Origin: Lactarius indigo
Lineage: Eukaryota > Basidiomycota > Agaricomycetes > Russulales > Russulaceae
Length of the DNA: 64,000 nt
Reading direction: 5' to 3'
Assembly (NCBI GenBank): GCA_025766275.1
Contig: JAFKAC010000065.1
Span: 124,001 to 188,000, forward strand
A program made the position numbers and the translations under genes. Numbering within the stretch: position 1 is the stretch's first letter; every line of letters begins with the position of its first letter. Below, in pieces: positions 12,564-22,994 of the stretch. Under the pieces are notes generated by a model. The model saw only the letters and a program-made list of their open reading frames with translations. It did no database searches and was not told the DNA's origin.

Positions 12564-12977
12564 AATAGGATTAGTTCTTTGGGGTTAGTGTAGGAAGACC
12601 CAGGCCCGGCTAGGCCCGTCCTGAATAATCAGGTGCAGTCACGATGGTGCAAGTAATGAGACACATTAGTGATAGACAGGGCGCTGATCAAAACGACGCC
12701 ATGCCCTGCTTCAGAAGAGAACAAACAACAAAAGCAAGAGTTCACGCGGGCGGGGAACGTTCCAGAAGCCAAGCACTGGTTTTGGTCTCAACGAGCGACT
12801 TTAGCGATTCGGGAAACAACCCAAATAAATATCACCTCTACAACACTCACGCGCCCCTCCACCCCACACTTACCCACACCACCACACACCCTCCCCCCCC
12901 CCCTTCTTCCTTTAAAAAAAAAATCTTTTCTTTTTTATTTTCCTTTTTATTTTCTTTAATATTAAATATAAAAAAAG
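12564..12977. promoter_or_regulatory. Intergenic; promoter/leader of the dehydrogenase gene
   Basis: No gene is seen. The right part (about 12845-12977) is CT-rich, then has T and A tracts, ending directly before the ATG at 12978. This resembles the pyrimidine-rich leaders common in fungal promoters. No specific factor site was recognised. Confidence 0.4.
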
Positions 12978-14312
12978 ATGCCGCCGATGGGAGATCGTGG
13001 TCCATCACCACTCCGCCCACCGACGACCCCCTTCCGCGTCGAGGCGCTCATATCGCCCATCGACGAGGAACACCACCCCGTCATACACATGGGCCGCGTC
13101 GCAGTCGTCACAGGCGCCGCGAGCGGTATCGGCCGCGCTGCCGCGCGCGAGCTCGCCAGGTCCGGCGCTTTTATTTTCCCTGTAACTTGGACTTTGTTTT
13201 GTAACTTTGAACAGGCTCGGGCTCAAAGTCGCCATCGCGGATATAGATGCCAAGGCGCTGGACGTGCTCGCGGCGGAGCTGGGCGCGGCGCATGGAGAGA
13301 CGAACGTGTTGGCCGTCGCGACGGACGTGAGTAGGCTGGAGGAGGTCGTGCGTCTGCGCGAGCGCGTGTATGAGGCTTGGGGAGAGGTATGGCCGTACAT
13401 CGTCGTTGTCCCCCTCTCTCTCACACGGATTGGTTTTTTTCGCCAGGTCGCTGTGCTGCTCAATAATGCGGCGGTGAGCGATAAGGGCCATTCGTATGAG
13501 GGCCTCGATAAGTGGAAGGCTGTCATGAACGTCAATCTGTTCGGGTACGTTTTTTTTGCGGCACGCACGTGAGAAGGTTCGTTTAATAATAAATTTGATT
13601 AGCGTGCTGAATGTGCAACACACGTTTGTCCCGGTTGGTCTTATCTATGCTCCCCCTTTGTTGGTGGTGATGGTTTATGAATGACGTGGGTTTCCAGATG
13701 ATGCTCCATCAGGAGAACCAGTCCGTCATCATCAACACGGGATCAAAGCAGGGCATCACGAATCCTCCGTAAGTGTTTCGAGTTTTTCTGTTGGGGGCTG
13801 ATAGCCAAAATTTGTTCGAGAACGCTACTTACTAATATCGAAGGGGCAACCCGGCGTACAACGCATCCAAGGCGGCCGTCAAGAGCCTGACCGAGAGCCT
13901 ATCTCACGAACTGCGCTCGCGTCCACAAGCGAACGTGACGGCCCATCTGTTCATGTGCGAGATTTTAATCCCATCAGCTGAATCTGAAACAAACGATAAC
14001 GCACACAGCCCCGGATGGACATGGACCGGTATGACCGCGGGCTCCGGTGGGAACCAAGACAAGATCGAGGAGAAGCCAGCGGGTGCGTGGACGGCGCAGG
14101 AGACGGTGGAGTACATGCTCGACCGGGTACGCTCTGGGGACTTTTACATCCTCGTGCCGGACAACGAGACGCGAAGGGAGGTGGACCAGATCCGGATGCT
14201 GTGGACGGCAGGGGACCTGATTGAGGGACGGCCCGCGCTGAGCCGGTGGGATCAGACGTACAAGTCGATGTTTGATGAATATCTGCGCGAGGGACTGGCC
14301 CAGTTGCCTTGA
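12978..14312 (+). CDS. Short-chain dehydrogenase/reductase (SDR), seven exons
   Basis: Model: join(12978..13159,13215..13386,13447..13544,13603..13633,13698..13768,13844..13954,14009..14312), 322 residues. All six introns have GT...AG ends and the total is divisible by three. The fold is a classical Rossmann SDR using NAD(P). The cofactor motif TGAASGIGR lies at about residues 46-54. It is followed by the acidic end of beta-2 (ADID), the LLNNAAV motif of beta-4, catalytic Ser in IINTGSKQG and the catalytic YNASK (Tyr-x3-Lys). An HLFIPGWTWTGMT segment after the active site is spliced across intron 6. The first 40 residues precede the fold and are proline-rich. Substrate cannot be told from sequence. 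The gene follows the lipase on the same strand with about 400 bases between, with no sign of co-transcription. Confidence 0.9.
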
Positions 14313-14563
14313 AAAATAAATAAATAGCCATAAATAGTCCCCTTCCCAACCGTCGTCTCGGCCTCGGCACCCCCCGCTGGTCCTTGTTATTCTACGATCC
14401 CGACTCGACGTCGGCCCTCTCCCTCCCCTTATCGCGCGGCCACCCCCTTTCCTTTTCATTTTTCATATTTTTTAAATAAAAAAAAAAGAGCTTTTGCTCT
14501 CTCTCTCTCTCTTCCTCGCAACGCGAGAATTAAACACACACAGACCAATTCCTCACAACACAC
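14313..14563 (+). promoter_or_regulatory. VTS1 promoter and leader, left edge of the duplicated unit
   Basis: From about 14375 the sequence reappears before later VTS1 copies (near 22840, 37130 and 55810), so the duplicated unit starts in this promoter. It contains a T/A tract, a CT dinucleotide run at about 14497-14512 and a short GCAACGCGAGAA element just before the A/C-rich leader. The last 80 bases are the best-preserved part in the copies. Confidence 0.6.
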
Positions 14564-16904
14564 ATGTCCTCGCTCAGGCCTCCCTCCAGCCCAAGTCCCG
14601 GCCCCTCCCCCGTGCAAGGCCAGAATGGAAAGAACCCAAGCGCACGCTCCTCCATGGGCCCCGCCGCACGCCCCTCGGCCGCAGCAGCGCAGGGCTTCAG
14701 TCTCGCCTCGCCACGCCCTGGAGGCGGGCCCCCTAGCGGGCGCCCGACCAGCGAGCTCCTAGGCAGCGCCACCTTTCAAACCCCAGAAGGTAAGCTCCTT
14801 ATCTGTTTTTTTTTTCTTCTTTTTCTCGCGAAGCTGACATTCTCCCCCAGCGGATGCTATCGACCAGTGGTTTGAGAACTTTCATCATTACGAAGTCACG
14901 CTGGTGAGTAACATCTCTTTTGATCCTCATCATGATCGCCCATGTTTTGTTCTCCTTTTTAGGAAGAGATGGCTGCTGCCTCTCTCGACGTCAATTTTAA
15001 GGAGGAACTCAGTGCCATCGAGCAATGTGAGCCAGTTCGAGATACCCATTTCCATTTATGATGATTCTTATCCGCTCGCAGGGTTCAAGGTTCTCTCCGA
15101 AGCAGAGCGCACAGCCGCTCTTTACAGTCTTTTACAACATTCTACTCAAGTACAGATCCGCTTCTTCATCACCGTCCTGCAACAAATGGCCAGGGCCGAC
15201 CCCATGACTGCTCTTCTGAGCCCGGCTGTCGGGGGTTCCATGCAGAGCCAGATGGAAGCAAAGCTTGCCAGTATGAATCTCAAGTCGCCCGGACTCAAGT
15301 CCACTATGCCCGGTTCCCCCTCCGCTCGCACATTCAACACCAGCGCTACGAATCGCCAATCGCTTGCCTTTGACTCTTCTTCCTCTTTCCTATCTCCCGA
15401 TACCGCCAACACCGTCGGCAACTCAAGCGACGCCGCCGCTACGCTCGCGCAACAGCGCGCTAAACTGAAAGCGGCTGGCAACGCGGCGCATCGTATTTCT
15501 GCGCCGGCGCTTGCCTCGAGTGGAGAGCGCGGCACTTGGGCTGGTGTCCTCGGCCAAGTCGCGGAGCGGGACAACTCCCCTACTCAAGAGATATCCGTTG
15601 AGCCCAGGTCGTCCCGTCCTCAGAGCACCGACTTTTCTGGCCTCTCCGCCGGCTCCGCCTTCCGTTCGCCTCGTGCTGATGGCGGTGCCGCGCCCGGCGG
15701 TCTCGACGGGTTGTCCCCCGTCGTCGGCGATAGCTGGGCCAGCATGGTGAATACCCCACTCCTGCCCATGTTCCAAAAGACGTCTTCGAATAACAATAAC
15801 GCTGGTCAAACTGTCGACCTCGCCGCCGCCAAGTTGAACGATCTATACGGTAGCAGCAACGTCCCGCGCCTCGACGGTCCTGACAAGTTTCGCCGGCCTT
15901 CCAAGGGTCACATTCACGATAACAGCAGCGGTTCAAACAATGGCGTGACCAACAACGGCGTTTACGGCGACGATGGGGATCTTATCCAGGGACATCATGC
16001 GCCTGGCGTTGGTCGTGCTCAAAGTGGCTCTTCAAGAGGCCTGCGCAACGGTGGTGGCGGAGGTACTTGGTCTGGTGCCCAAAGCCCCGCTCTCTCGAAC
16101 ACGTCTGGCCGTTTCGGCGGAAGCGACGACGGGGGCAACGCAATGGCTGCCGCGCATCAGCAAGCGGCTCTGGCTGGCCTCGGGATGGGCGTCGGCGGAT
16201 TCAACCTCGGACTAACCTCTCCCGGACTGGCCGGGATGCCCAATGGACTCAACATGGCGCAACTCGCTCAGCTGAATGGCATGAACGGCATGAATCCATT
16301 CAACATGAACATGAACATGCTAAACCTAGCCGCGATGGGGGTGTCACCCGAGGCTCAGCTACTCGCAGCGCAGATCGCCGCTGCTGGAGGAGGATTCGGC
16401 CAGCCTGGCCTCGGCGTCGGTGCGGGCCTCGGCTCATTCGGAGGGCTGCAGGGCGGGATGGGTAGTAACGGCCTACGCGGCGGCTCTGGACGGTCCGGAG
16501 GGCGTTCGCCAGGCCTAGGTGGTAACGGCAGTGCCAGTGGCAAAGGCGGATCTGCAGGGAACGGCGGCGGCGGTGGCGGAGCGAAGAAGGACGAAGAAGA
16601 TTTCGAGCCGGCGGTGCTGAACGACGTGGCTGGATGGCTGCGCACGCTCAGGCTACACAAGTATACGCCGAACTTTGAGGGCATGACGTGGAAGGAGATG
16701 GTGGTGATGGACGAGCAGGCACTCGAGGCGCAGGGCGTCGCGGCGCTCGGTGCGCGTAGGAAGATGCTCAAGACGTTCGAGGTGGTCCGTCGGAAGATGG
16801 GGATCGACGACCCGACTGCACCGCCGCCTCCGCCTGCACCGTCGTCATCGTCTGGTGGCGGACCGGGCTCGACTGGGAGTGGTGGTGGACTATCCTCCGC
16901 GTAA
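14564..16904 (+). CDS. VTS1: Vts1/Smaug-type SAM-domain RNA-binding protein
   Basis: Model: join(14564..14789,14851..14903,14963..15026,15082..16904), 721 residues, introns of 61, 59 and 55 bases with GT...AG ends. Vts1 proteins bind stem-loops in mRNA through the SAM domain and recruit the deadenylase to promote decay. The N terminus (about 75 residues) is Ser/Pro-rich. Exons 2-4 encode a conserved helical segment (DAIDQWFENF, EEMAAASLDV, WFKVLSEAERTAALYSLLQ) typical of the fungal family. A long Gly/Ser/Asn-rich middle with a Met/Asn/Leu-rich stretch follows. The SAM domain is at about residues 622-690 and carries GVAALGARRKMLK, the RNA-contact loop signature. The C-terminal tail is Pro/Gly/Ser-rich. 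This is the only intact copy in the window. It converges on the F-box gene at 17678. Confidence 0.93.
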
Positions 16905-17677
16905 TATAAAGGAAAATTCCGGTTTCTTTCTTTTTTTTTTTTTTCATTTTTTGGTTGTTGTTGTTGTTGCGAACTAAAAACGAAAAAAGCAGCATCACCT
17001 TCTTCGCATTATGTCCGCCCCCGTCTCTGGACTTGTGATTCCTTATCTAATTTCTTTTCACATTCACGAAAAAAACGTCGGGATTGTCATTTTTTTTTCT
17101 TTTTCGTGTGGGTGGTAGTGGTGGAGAGGGGCCTTTCCTTAATTCCTACGAACCTCGAGGGGTCGCGCGCGGCGTGAAGTATTTGTACCCTCAGCGCCTG
17201 TACTCCTTTTCTTCCCTATCTTCTTTTCTTTCTTTCTTTTGTATATAGCTTTGAAGTGTGTATGATATGAATATATTTTTTATACATCGCTTCTGACCAA
17301 AAATGTTGGTTTCTTTGCGAGAGTGTTGCCTGGGGTACAGTATGGCATATTTCAGGCTCTATGGTGGCGCGGCTCTCTCTGCCTGGACCATGGATCCGAG
17401 TCGGCCCTTATCGAGTACGATGAAACTTACGGCTCGGACCAAGGCTCGGACACGTCACGTGATTGGCAATCACAATTTTGTTATCTCGTAGTACATATAA
17501 CATGCGAAGAGAGTCATCTGCGTACTCTGGGTCGTAGAGAAGAAAAGGAAATTACTGTCTGTAGACCGTGTCTTTGGGGAATGAGGTGTGTTGTGGCAAA
17601 GGTGCGATGGATTCAAAGGAGAAGGATGGGGTGTCGGTAGGTCACACTGGGATCTCGTCGGGTGTTGGAATCTCAAG
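16905..17677. other. Convergent 3' flanks of VTS1 and F-box unit 1
   Basis: No gene. T-rich tracts follow the VTS1 stop. Blocks of this flank recur after every later VTS1 copy (near 24613, 32703, 39075, 48240 and 63400). A palindromic CACGTCACGTG-like stretch near 17450 recurs in several units. Confidence 0.6.
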
Positions 17678-20600
17678 CTATTGGGGGTGCGGCGCAGTGG
17701 TCGTGGTGGGCGGTGCGACGGAATCTGGTGTGAGCAGATGACTGTGCTCGATGACAAGACTGTCAAGTTGGTGAGCTGTCAACGAAAGGCTCCAAATGCG
17801 TATATCCTTTCGCCGGACTTCAGGGTGTTGAAGCAGGAGGTGTCTTCTGAATAGATCGTCTTGTCCTGGTTTGCACTCGAAGTCTCTACAATACGAGCAA
17901 AAGAGCCGATATTCATGCTTGTCTATAAGATGAAGATTGTGTCCTTTCTTCTCTCTGAAACCGGCATGACAAATTTGGCATTGCTCAAATGGCACGTTAG
18001 CTTGTATGGGGTGGCCTGAGCGTGATCGTAATGTGATGAACGACAGTAGACTGTTCCACGACGGTCCATTCATCGCTCTAGGATTTTCTATATGAAGGTG
18101 ACGCAGGTTAGGGAGCACAGTTGTGTGCCCCTCCTCGACCAGGCTCATAGTACACAAGATAGCCATCGTCAATTTGTCGGCCACCCGAAGGTCTGTTGCG
18201 CCGCCAAATGTGCGGATAAGTCCCAGCCATTGTTCTCCATCCACGTCATACAGCTCACTTGACGGTTGGGCCATATTGATGCATATATGGAATAAGAATG
18301 GGGAAAATTGGCCACAAATTTGAGCCATTGAGGACAATTGCCAGTCCAACTGCTTGCACGATATTTGTAATCGAAAGGATGTAGAAGTGCCAGAGCTGTT
18401 AAGCGAGATGGAAATGGCGTCTCCGGACGTTTGAATCTCCGCTTGACTGAGTGACGTCTGCATTGCTGTCCGCTCGATGAATCGCCCAAGTTGCGACGCG
18501 TCCATCGTGGGTTGGCTGAAAAATGTGATCTCAATATCCCCGAGACCAGGTGCATCGATTCTGGCCACCAGACAGTCCAAGTACTTGCTGGTTCCTCGAT
18601 ATTTGAGACACGTGAGAGCAGGGAGAACAACGCGTTCCCCTGGTGGTGGAGGCAAGATGAGGTAGTTTCGGCGGGGAGGAAGGGAAAGGAAATGGAGTGA
18701 AAGTGTTTCAAGTTGGGTCATCCCGGACAGCGCATTCGCGAACGCTTCTGGGGAAAAATAGCCAGCACTCGGAATTTCGTGGAGCTGAATGTCTACGAGG
18801 TCGTTGGAGGGTGAAAGTAGTTGCGGCAATGACGGAAATCCAATTCTGGTTGAGTGTAGTGTACGGAGGCGAGGGCCCCACCGAAAGGTGCTGGGAAGGG
18901 TCAGCTGCATGTTATCTTGGGACAGAAGAACAAGCTCTTCTAGTTCCGAAATTGGCTCAGAGATTGTGGAAAGTTTATCAAGGAGCGAGCTGGTGACGGT
19001 GAGGCTGATGGAGTTAACACGATCAGATTGCTTCAGTGCGGCAATCACATTGTCATCGTCCTCGGGAGCCGGAGGATCGAGATTTGGAAACCCCCCGTAC
19101 TTTACCACGATAGGCAGGGCCGGCCAACAATCTAGAGCATTCAAAACAGGCGTTCCTGGCGTAAAGTAGAGTCGAAGATTTAGACCCAGAGGTGACGCGT
19201 GTACGATGTGTCGCCATCTTTGGCACACGTACGTGAGCGTAGGCCAAGCTCGCAGAGTGGAATCCAGGTAATAACGAAATATGTTCAGAAATATGTCGTC
19301 TGAGAGCATCTCAATCGGCACCCGCTGGGGAAAGGGTCCTATTTTAAACGAGTTAGCGAGTGGTGGTGTCGGCACCGAGAATCTGTCGTACCTGTTCCAT
19401 GTAGTTTATTGATGTAGCACGGTCGTTGATATTCCACCGCCGTATGGCCAGAGAACCTGCCTGAGACCATAAATGACACGATGGCCTTCCCGAATGACGT
19501 ATGAGGTTTCCCAGGCCGTGATATGTAGAGCACGTGGAGAGAAGGTGGGATAGTTTCGTACTGCCTGTCTGATAGTTGCAGATCACGGACGATGTTTGTC
19601 GAGTGATCCCAATCGAGATGAAACCATTTGACACCTGTTAATGAGTCGAGAAAGTCTTCCCATCCACTATAATCACTATCCTCCCGTCCTGATGTTCGCG
19701 CGGTACTGATGTGTACGTCCTCCGCATCGGAAAGGGAAGCGTAAAGATGAACGCAGACTTGTGTGATGAATAATAGCTGCTCGCTCGATGACTCGCAGAA
19801 TAATTCCAATTTAAGGCGAGTGGGAGCTCCTGGCTGTATCAAGGAGATGGAGACGGCGCTCTCAGAAAATAGAATGTGTGGTTGACGGAGCGACTTGTGC
19901 ATCCCTATCCGATTGGTGAATTCGCGAAGTGTTGGGAAATTGATGAAATTTTTATTTAAGAATGTAAGTTCGATGTCTCCGAGACTACGAGTATTAATTC
20001 TTGCCACAAGTTGTTCCAGGTAACAGGAAAATCCTCGAAACTTAAGGCGAGCAAGTATAGGAAGAACAACACGTTTCCCTGGCGGTGTGGGTGGGGTACG
20101 GCGATAGACGGTAGGGAGGAAATGGAGTGAAAGTGATTGAAGCTGGGGCATCCTGGACAAGGCTTTCGTGAGTAATCCTGGTGGGAACTGCCAAGAATCG
20201 AAAACTTCGTGAAGCTGAAGGTCCACGAGATTCGTGGAAGAATGAAGAAGCTGAAGGAGTCTGGGAATTGTGACCCTGGTCGAATTGAGACAGCGAAGCC
20301 GTGGGCCCCACTGAAAAGAGCTGGGCAAGGCCACCCGCACGCCATCTTGAGACAGAAGAACGAGGTCCTCCAGTTCCCAAAACGGCCTCTCGATCGAGGA
20401 TAGCTTTTCCAGAAGTGAGCTAGTAACGGTGAGGCTGATAGTATTAACACGACCAAACTGTTTAAGTGCGGTCATGACGTTATCCTCGTCCTTGGGAGCC
20501 GGGGGGGCGAGCTCTAGAGATCCTCCGTACTGCACAGCGATAGGCATGGTGGGCCAGTGGCGTAGAGTCTCCAATACAGGCGTCCCGTGGGTGCAAAGGA

Positions 20601-20980
20601 TTCGAAGGTGTAGAGTCCCAGTTTGCTGAGATGCAAATACGATACGTCGCCATCTGCGACATATGTGCACAAGCACAGACCAATGTTGTGGAGAGACATC
20701 GAGGTAATAACGAAATATGTTGAGAAGCAGATTGTCTGACAGCTCCCCGATCGTGACTTGTTGAGAAAATGAAAAAGTTAGCTAGAGGCGCAGGTATTGG
20801 CGGGAGGTGTACCTATTCCAGGGGATCTGCTTGGTGTGGTAACGGGATGAGCGGGTGGTACGCTTGGTGATACGTCTCGGCCACGGGCATGTCTATTGAG
20901 ATATCTGCGACATTGACGCCGAGTCACTGTCACGTCGAGCGGAAGTGAAGACACTATATTACTTACCTTAGAAAGCGCAT
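17678..20980 (-). CDS. Double F-box / C2H2 zinc-finger protein, unit 1
   Basis: Model: complement(join(17678..19338,19392..20756,20813..20904,20967..20980)), 1043 residues. Introns of 53, 56 and 62 bases have GT...AG ends, the first two with a GCTAAC branch site, and phases match throughout. The ATG at 20980 begins a 14-base exon (MRFL). F-box 1 is near residues 37-80 (IGELSDNLLLNIF...WSVLVHICRRWRRIV). About 400 residues of leucine-rich repeat-like strands follow. F-box 2 is near 497-540 (IEMLSDDIFLNIF...WPTLTYVCQRWRHIV) with a second repeat domain. Two C2H2-like fingers follow (Cys944, Cys947, His960, His965; Cys971, Cys974, His990, His995), then a short Thr/Pro tail. F-box proteins normally tether substrates to SKP1-cullin ubiquitin ligases; the substrate here is unknown. 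An alternative reading as two separate genes is unlikely, because the apparent start MPTPPLANSF lies inside the 53-base intron. Confidence 0.85.
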
Positions 20981-21100
20981 GAGGGGAGAACAAACTGGGC
21001 AGCTATTGTCGGTGTATCCTTATTGTACTAGCAGAACACGAAGGAACGCGAAATTATCACACGCATCAGTCGGCTCAGGCCCGACTTTGCACGCTGCATA
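20981..21100 (-). promoter_or_regulatory. Conserved upstream block of the F-box genes
   Basis: Just before the F-box start codon, a block containing GTATCCTTATTGTA and GAACACGAAGGAA (plus-strand reading, about 21014-21048) recurs at similar distance in units 2-6 and in the seventh, truncated copy. This suggests a shared promoter or leader. The factor is unknown. Confidence 0.5.
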
Positions 21101-21179
21101 CACGCGGCAGCGAGACGCCCAATGCAGAACACACAGCGTTGTCACAACTGCAAATCCGCAATTACAGTATCTCCTTTAC

Positions 21180-22480
21180 GCGCTTTCTTTCGGGAAGAGA
21201 TAGTTACTTCCTCTCTCGACGTCAACTTCGAAGGAAGTGCTTGTGCCGTCGGAACGTGGGGGATAATTCTGTATTATAATAACCCACCTCATCCTCGAGT
21301 TCTCTGCCAAGCCGGGTGTATTACTCTTTACGGCAAGTCACAATGTGCACTGGCAGCATTCTACCCAAGTTTTGATCCGCTACCCCCGTAACTTGTCCTG
21401 CAAAAGCAGATCCTGACTCAAACCTGCCATGCCAGATTCTCTTTCCTCCTACACCTTTCCAGTGTCTTGTATCAACCAGAATCGCCAATCACTTATCTTT
21501 GACACCACCCCGTCTTACCTTTCCCTGAATATCACCAACGTCTTTGCGTTACCCTTGGCCAATGCCTAAAATTGCATCAAACTCCAAGTCGGTGACGTCC
21601 TGCCCCACCCTGCATCTCTGCGCCTGCACTTGGGCTTGCACCAGCTCACACGGAATAAATCCTAAACCAGAAATTTCCGCAGATCCCCTTCTGTCCTGCC
21701 CACCGAGCACCGACCTCAGGCTTCCCAGAAACGCCGGCGGTGTTGCTTCCGGCTCCCAAACCAGATGTCAGCTGCCCCAGATGGGCTCTGCCTGGTCGGT
21801 GGCGACAGCTGAGCTGGCGCCGAATACGCCACTTGTACGTCGATGGCCCATAATTACGCTTCTGATCCTCATAGACAGCTGCCTCGTCATACGTAAGTCG
21901 TGCGACTTATACAGTGGCATTACCACTATGCCTACATCACGGCCGACAATAGCGTGTACGGAGACAGTAGCAATTCAGCCAAGAGCCAGTATCGTTGTGC
22001 TTCCGACAGTGGGTGAGTTCAGTCTCGCTCATAGGAAGAGGCTTCCGAAGAGCTTACGCAATGGCTGCAGCGGAGGCAGTGCCTATTTCGATGGACAGAA
22101 ACCTGCGCTCTGGATCACTCCAGGTCGTTTCAGTAGAAGCAATGACGGCAGCAAAGCAATGACTTCAGCCATACATCGACGTAGCATACCACGTTATCCA
22201 GCTTCGGGATTGGGGAGTGATCGGGGTCGTTGGTTTCAACCTCAGACTGGCTTCTCACGTGGTGGAAGGATGTTGAACAGGACCACGATGGCGCAGCCTG
22301 CTGATAGTTTCGCGGTAATTTGGGCATCTAGTAGTAACTATTAGATGGTACAAAGGGCGTAATCGTTGATGGTTTAGACAGTGAGAGCGTCGAGCCCGCT
22401 TGATTTGCATTTGGTGCGGATGGGGTCGGACCACTGTGATTGTGCCAGGGCTTGGCCGTGGCCCAAGGACGTGCCCAGGT
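21180..22480 (+). pseudogene. Old VTS1 relic, unit 1
   Basis: Highly decayed VTS1 sequence lies head-to-head with the F-box gene. Recognisable pieces in order are: exon-3-like CTCTCTCGACGTCAACTTC; an exon-4-like segment ending CATTCTACCCAAG; the CGCCAATC...TTTGAC segment; and a GGTCGTTTCAGTAGAAGC piece matching the GRFGGSDDG region. Frames are scrambled. A 266-codon open frame at 21544-22344 runs through it out of VTS1 frame and is probably chance. Boundaries are approximate. Confidence 0.6.
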
Positions 22481-22499
22481 TGCGTCAACTTACTTTAAA

Positions 22500-22810
22500 T
22501 CCATTTTTTTTTCTCTGAAGTCATACTGGTAACTTTCGATGTTCCTTATCTCTATCGTCACCACACCCACCGCGACCGTCATCTCGACGTCTTTTCGTGA
22601 CGATGCTTTTAGGAGAAGATGGCCAAAGCCAGCCTTTGTGCGTCAACCTCCTGGGTGAACTACTGTAGCGGAGATCTCAGGTGCCATTGGCCAACATGGG
22701 TTAATTTTCCCACGCATGAGCATCACACGAACAACTGCCAACGACCCTCGCAAGATGTCCTCTCTCGGGCTTCCCTCAAGCCCAGCTGAACCTCCCCAAT
22801 GAGTCCCCAT
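22500..22810 (+). pseudogene. VTS1 exon fragments out of order
   Basis: An exon 2-3 fragment (a GAAGTCATACTG end of exon 2, an intron-like spacer, then AGGAGAAGATGGCC at about 22610) is followed at about 22754 by an exon-1 start fragment (ATGTCCTCTCTCGGGCTTCC). The order differs from the gene, indicating rearranged old copies. Confidence 0.5.
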
Positions 22811-22994
22811 TCAAACGGCTGGTTATGGGTCTATACTCCCCTTGTTATTGTACAATCCCAACTCGACGTCGGCCTCCCTCCCCTTATCGCGCGGCCATCC
22901 CCTTTCCTTTTCATTTTTTTAATGAAAAAAAGAGCTTTTGCTCTCTTCCTCGCAACGCGAGAATAAACACACAGACCACTCCTCACACGCACAC

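Noticed and set aside
19339..19375. Start codon MPTPPLANSF for a separate second F-box gene
   Set aside because: It lies inside a GT...AG intron with a GCTAAC branch site. Equivalent starts are missing or changed in units 2 and 5, and removing the intron fuses both frames in phase in all six units.
21544..22344. 266-codon plus-strand open frame
   Set aside because: It runs through a VTS1 relic in mixed, non-VTS1 frames and no equivalent is open in the other units.
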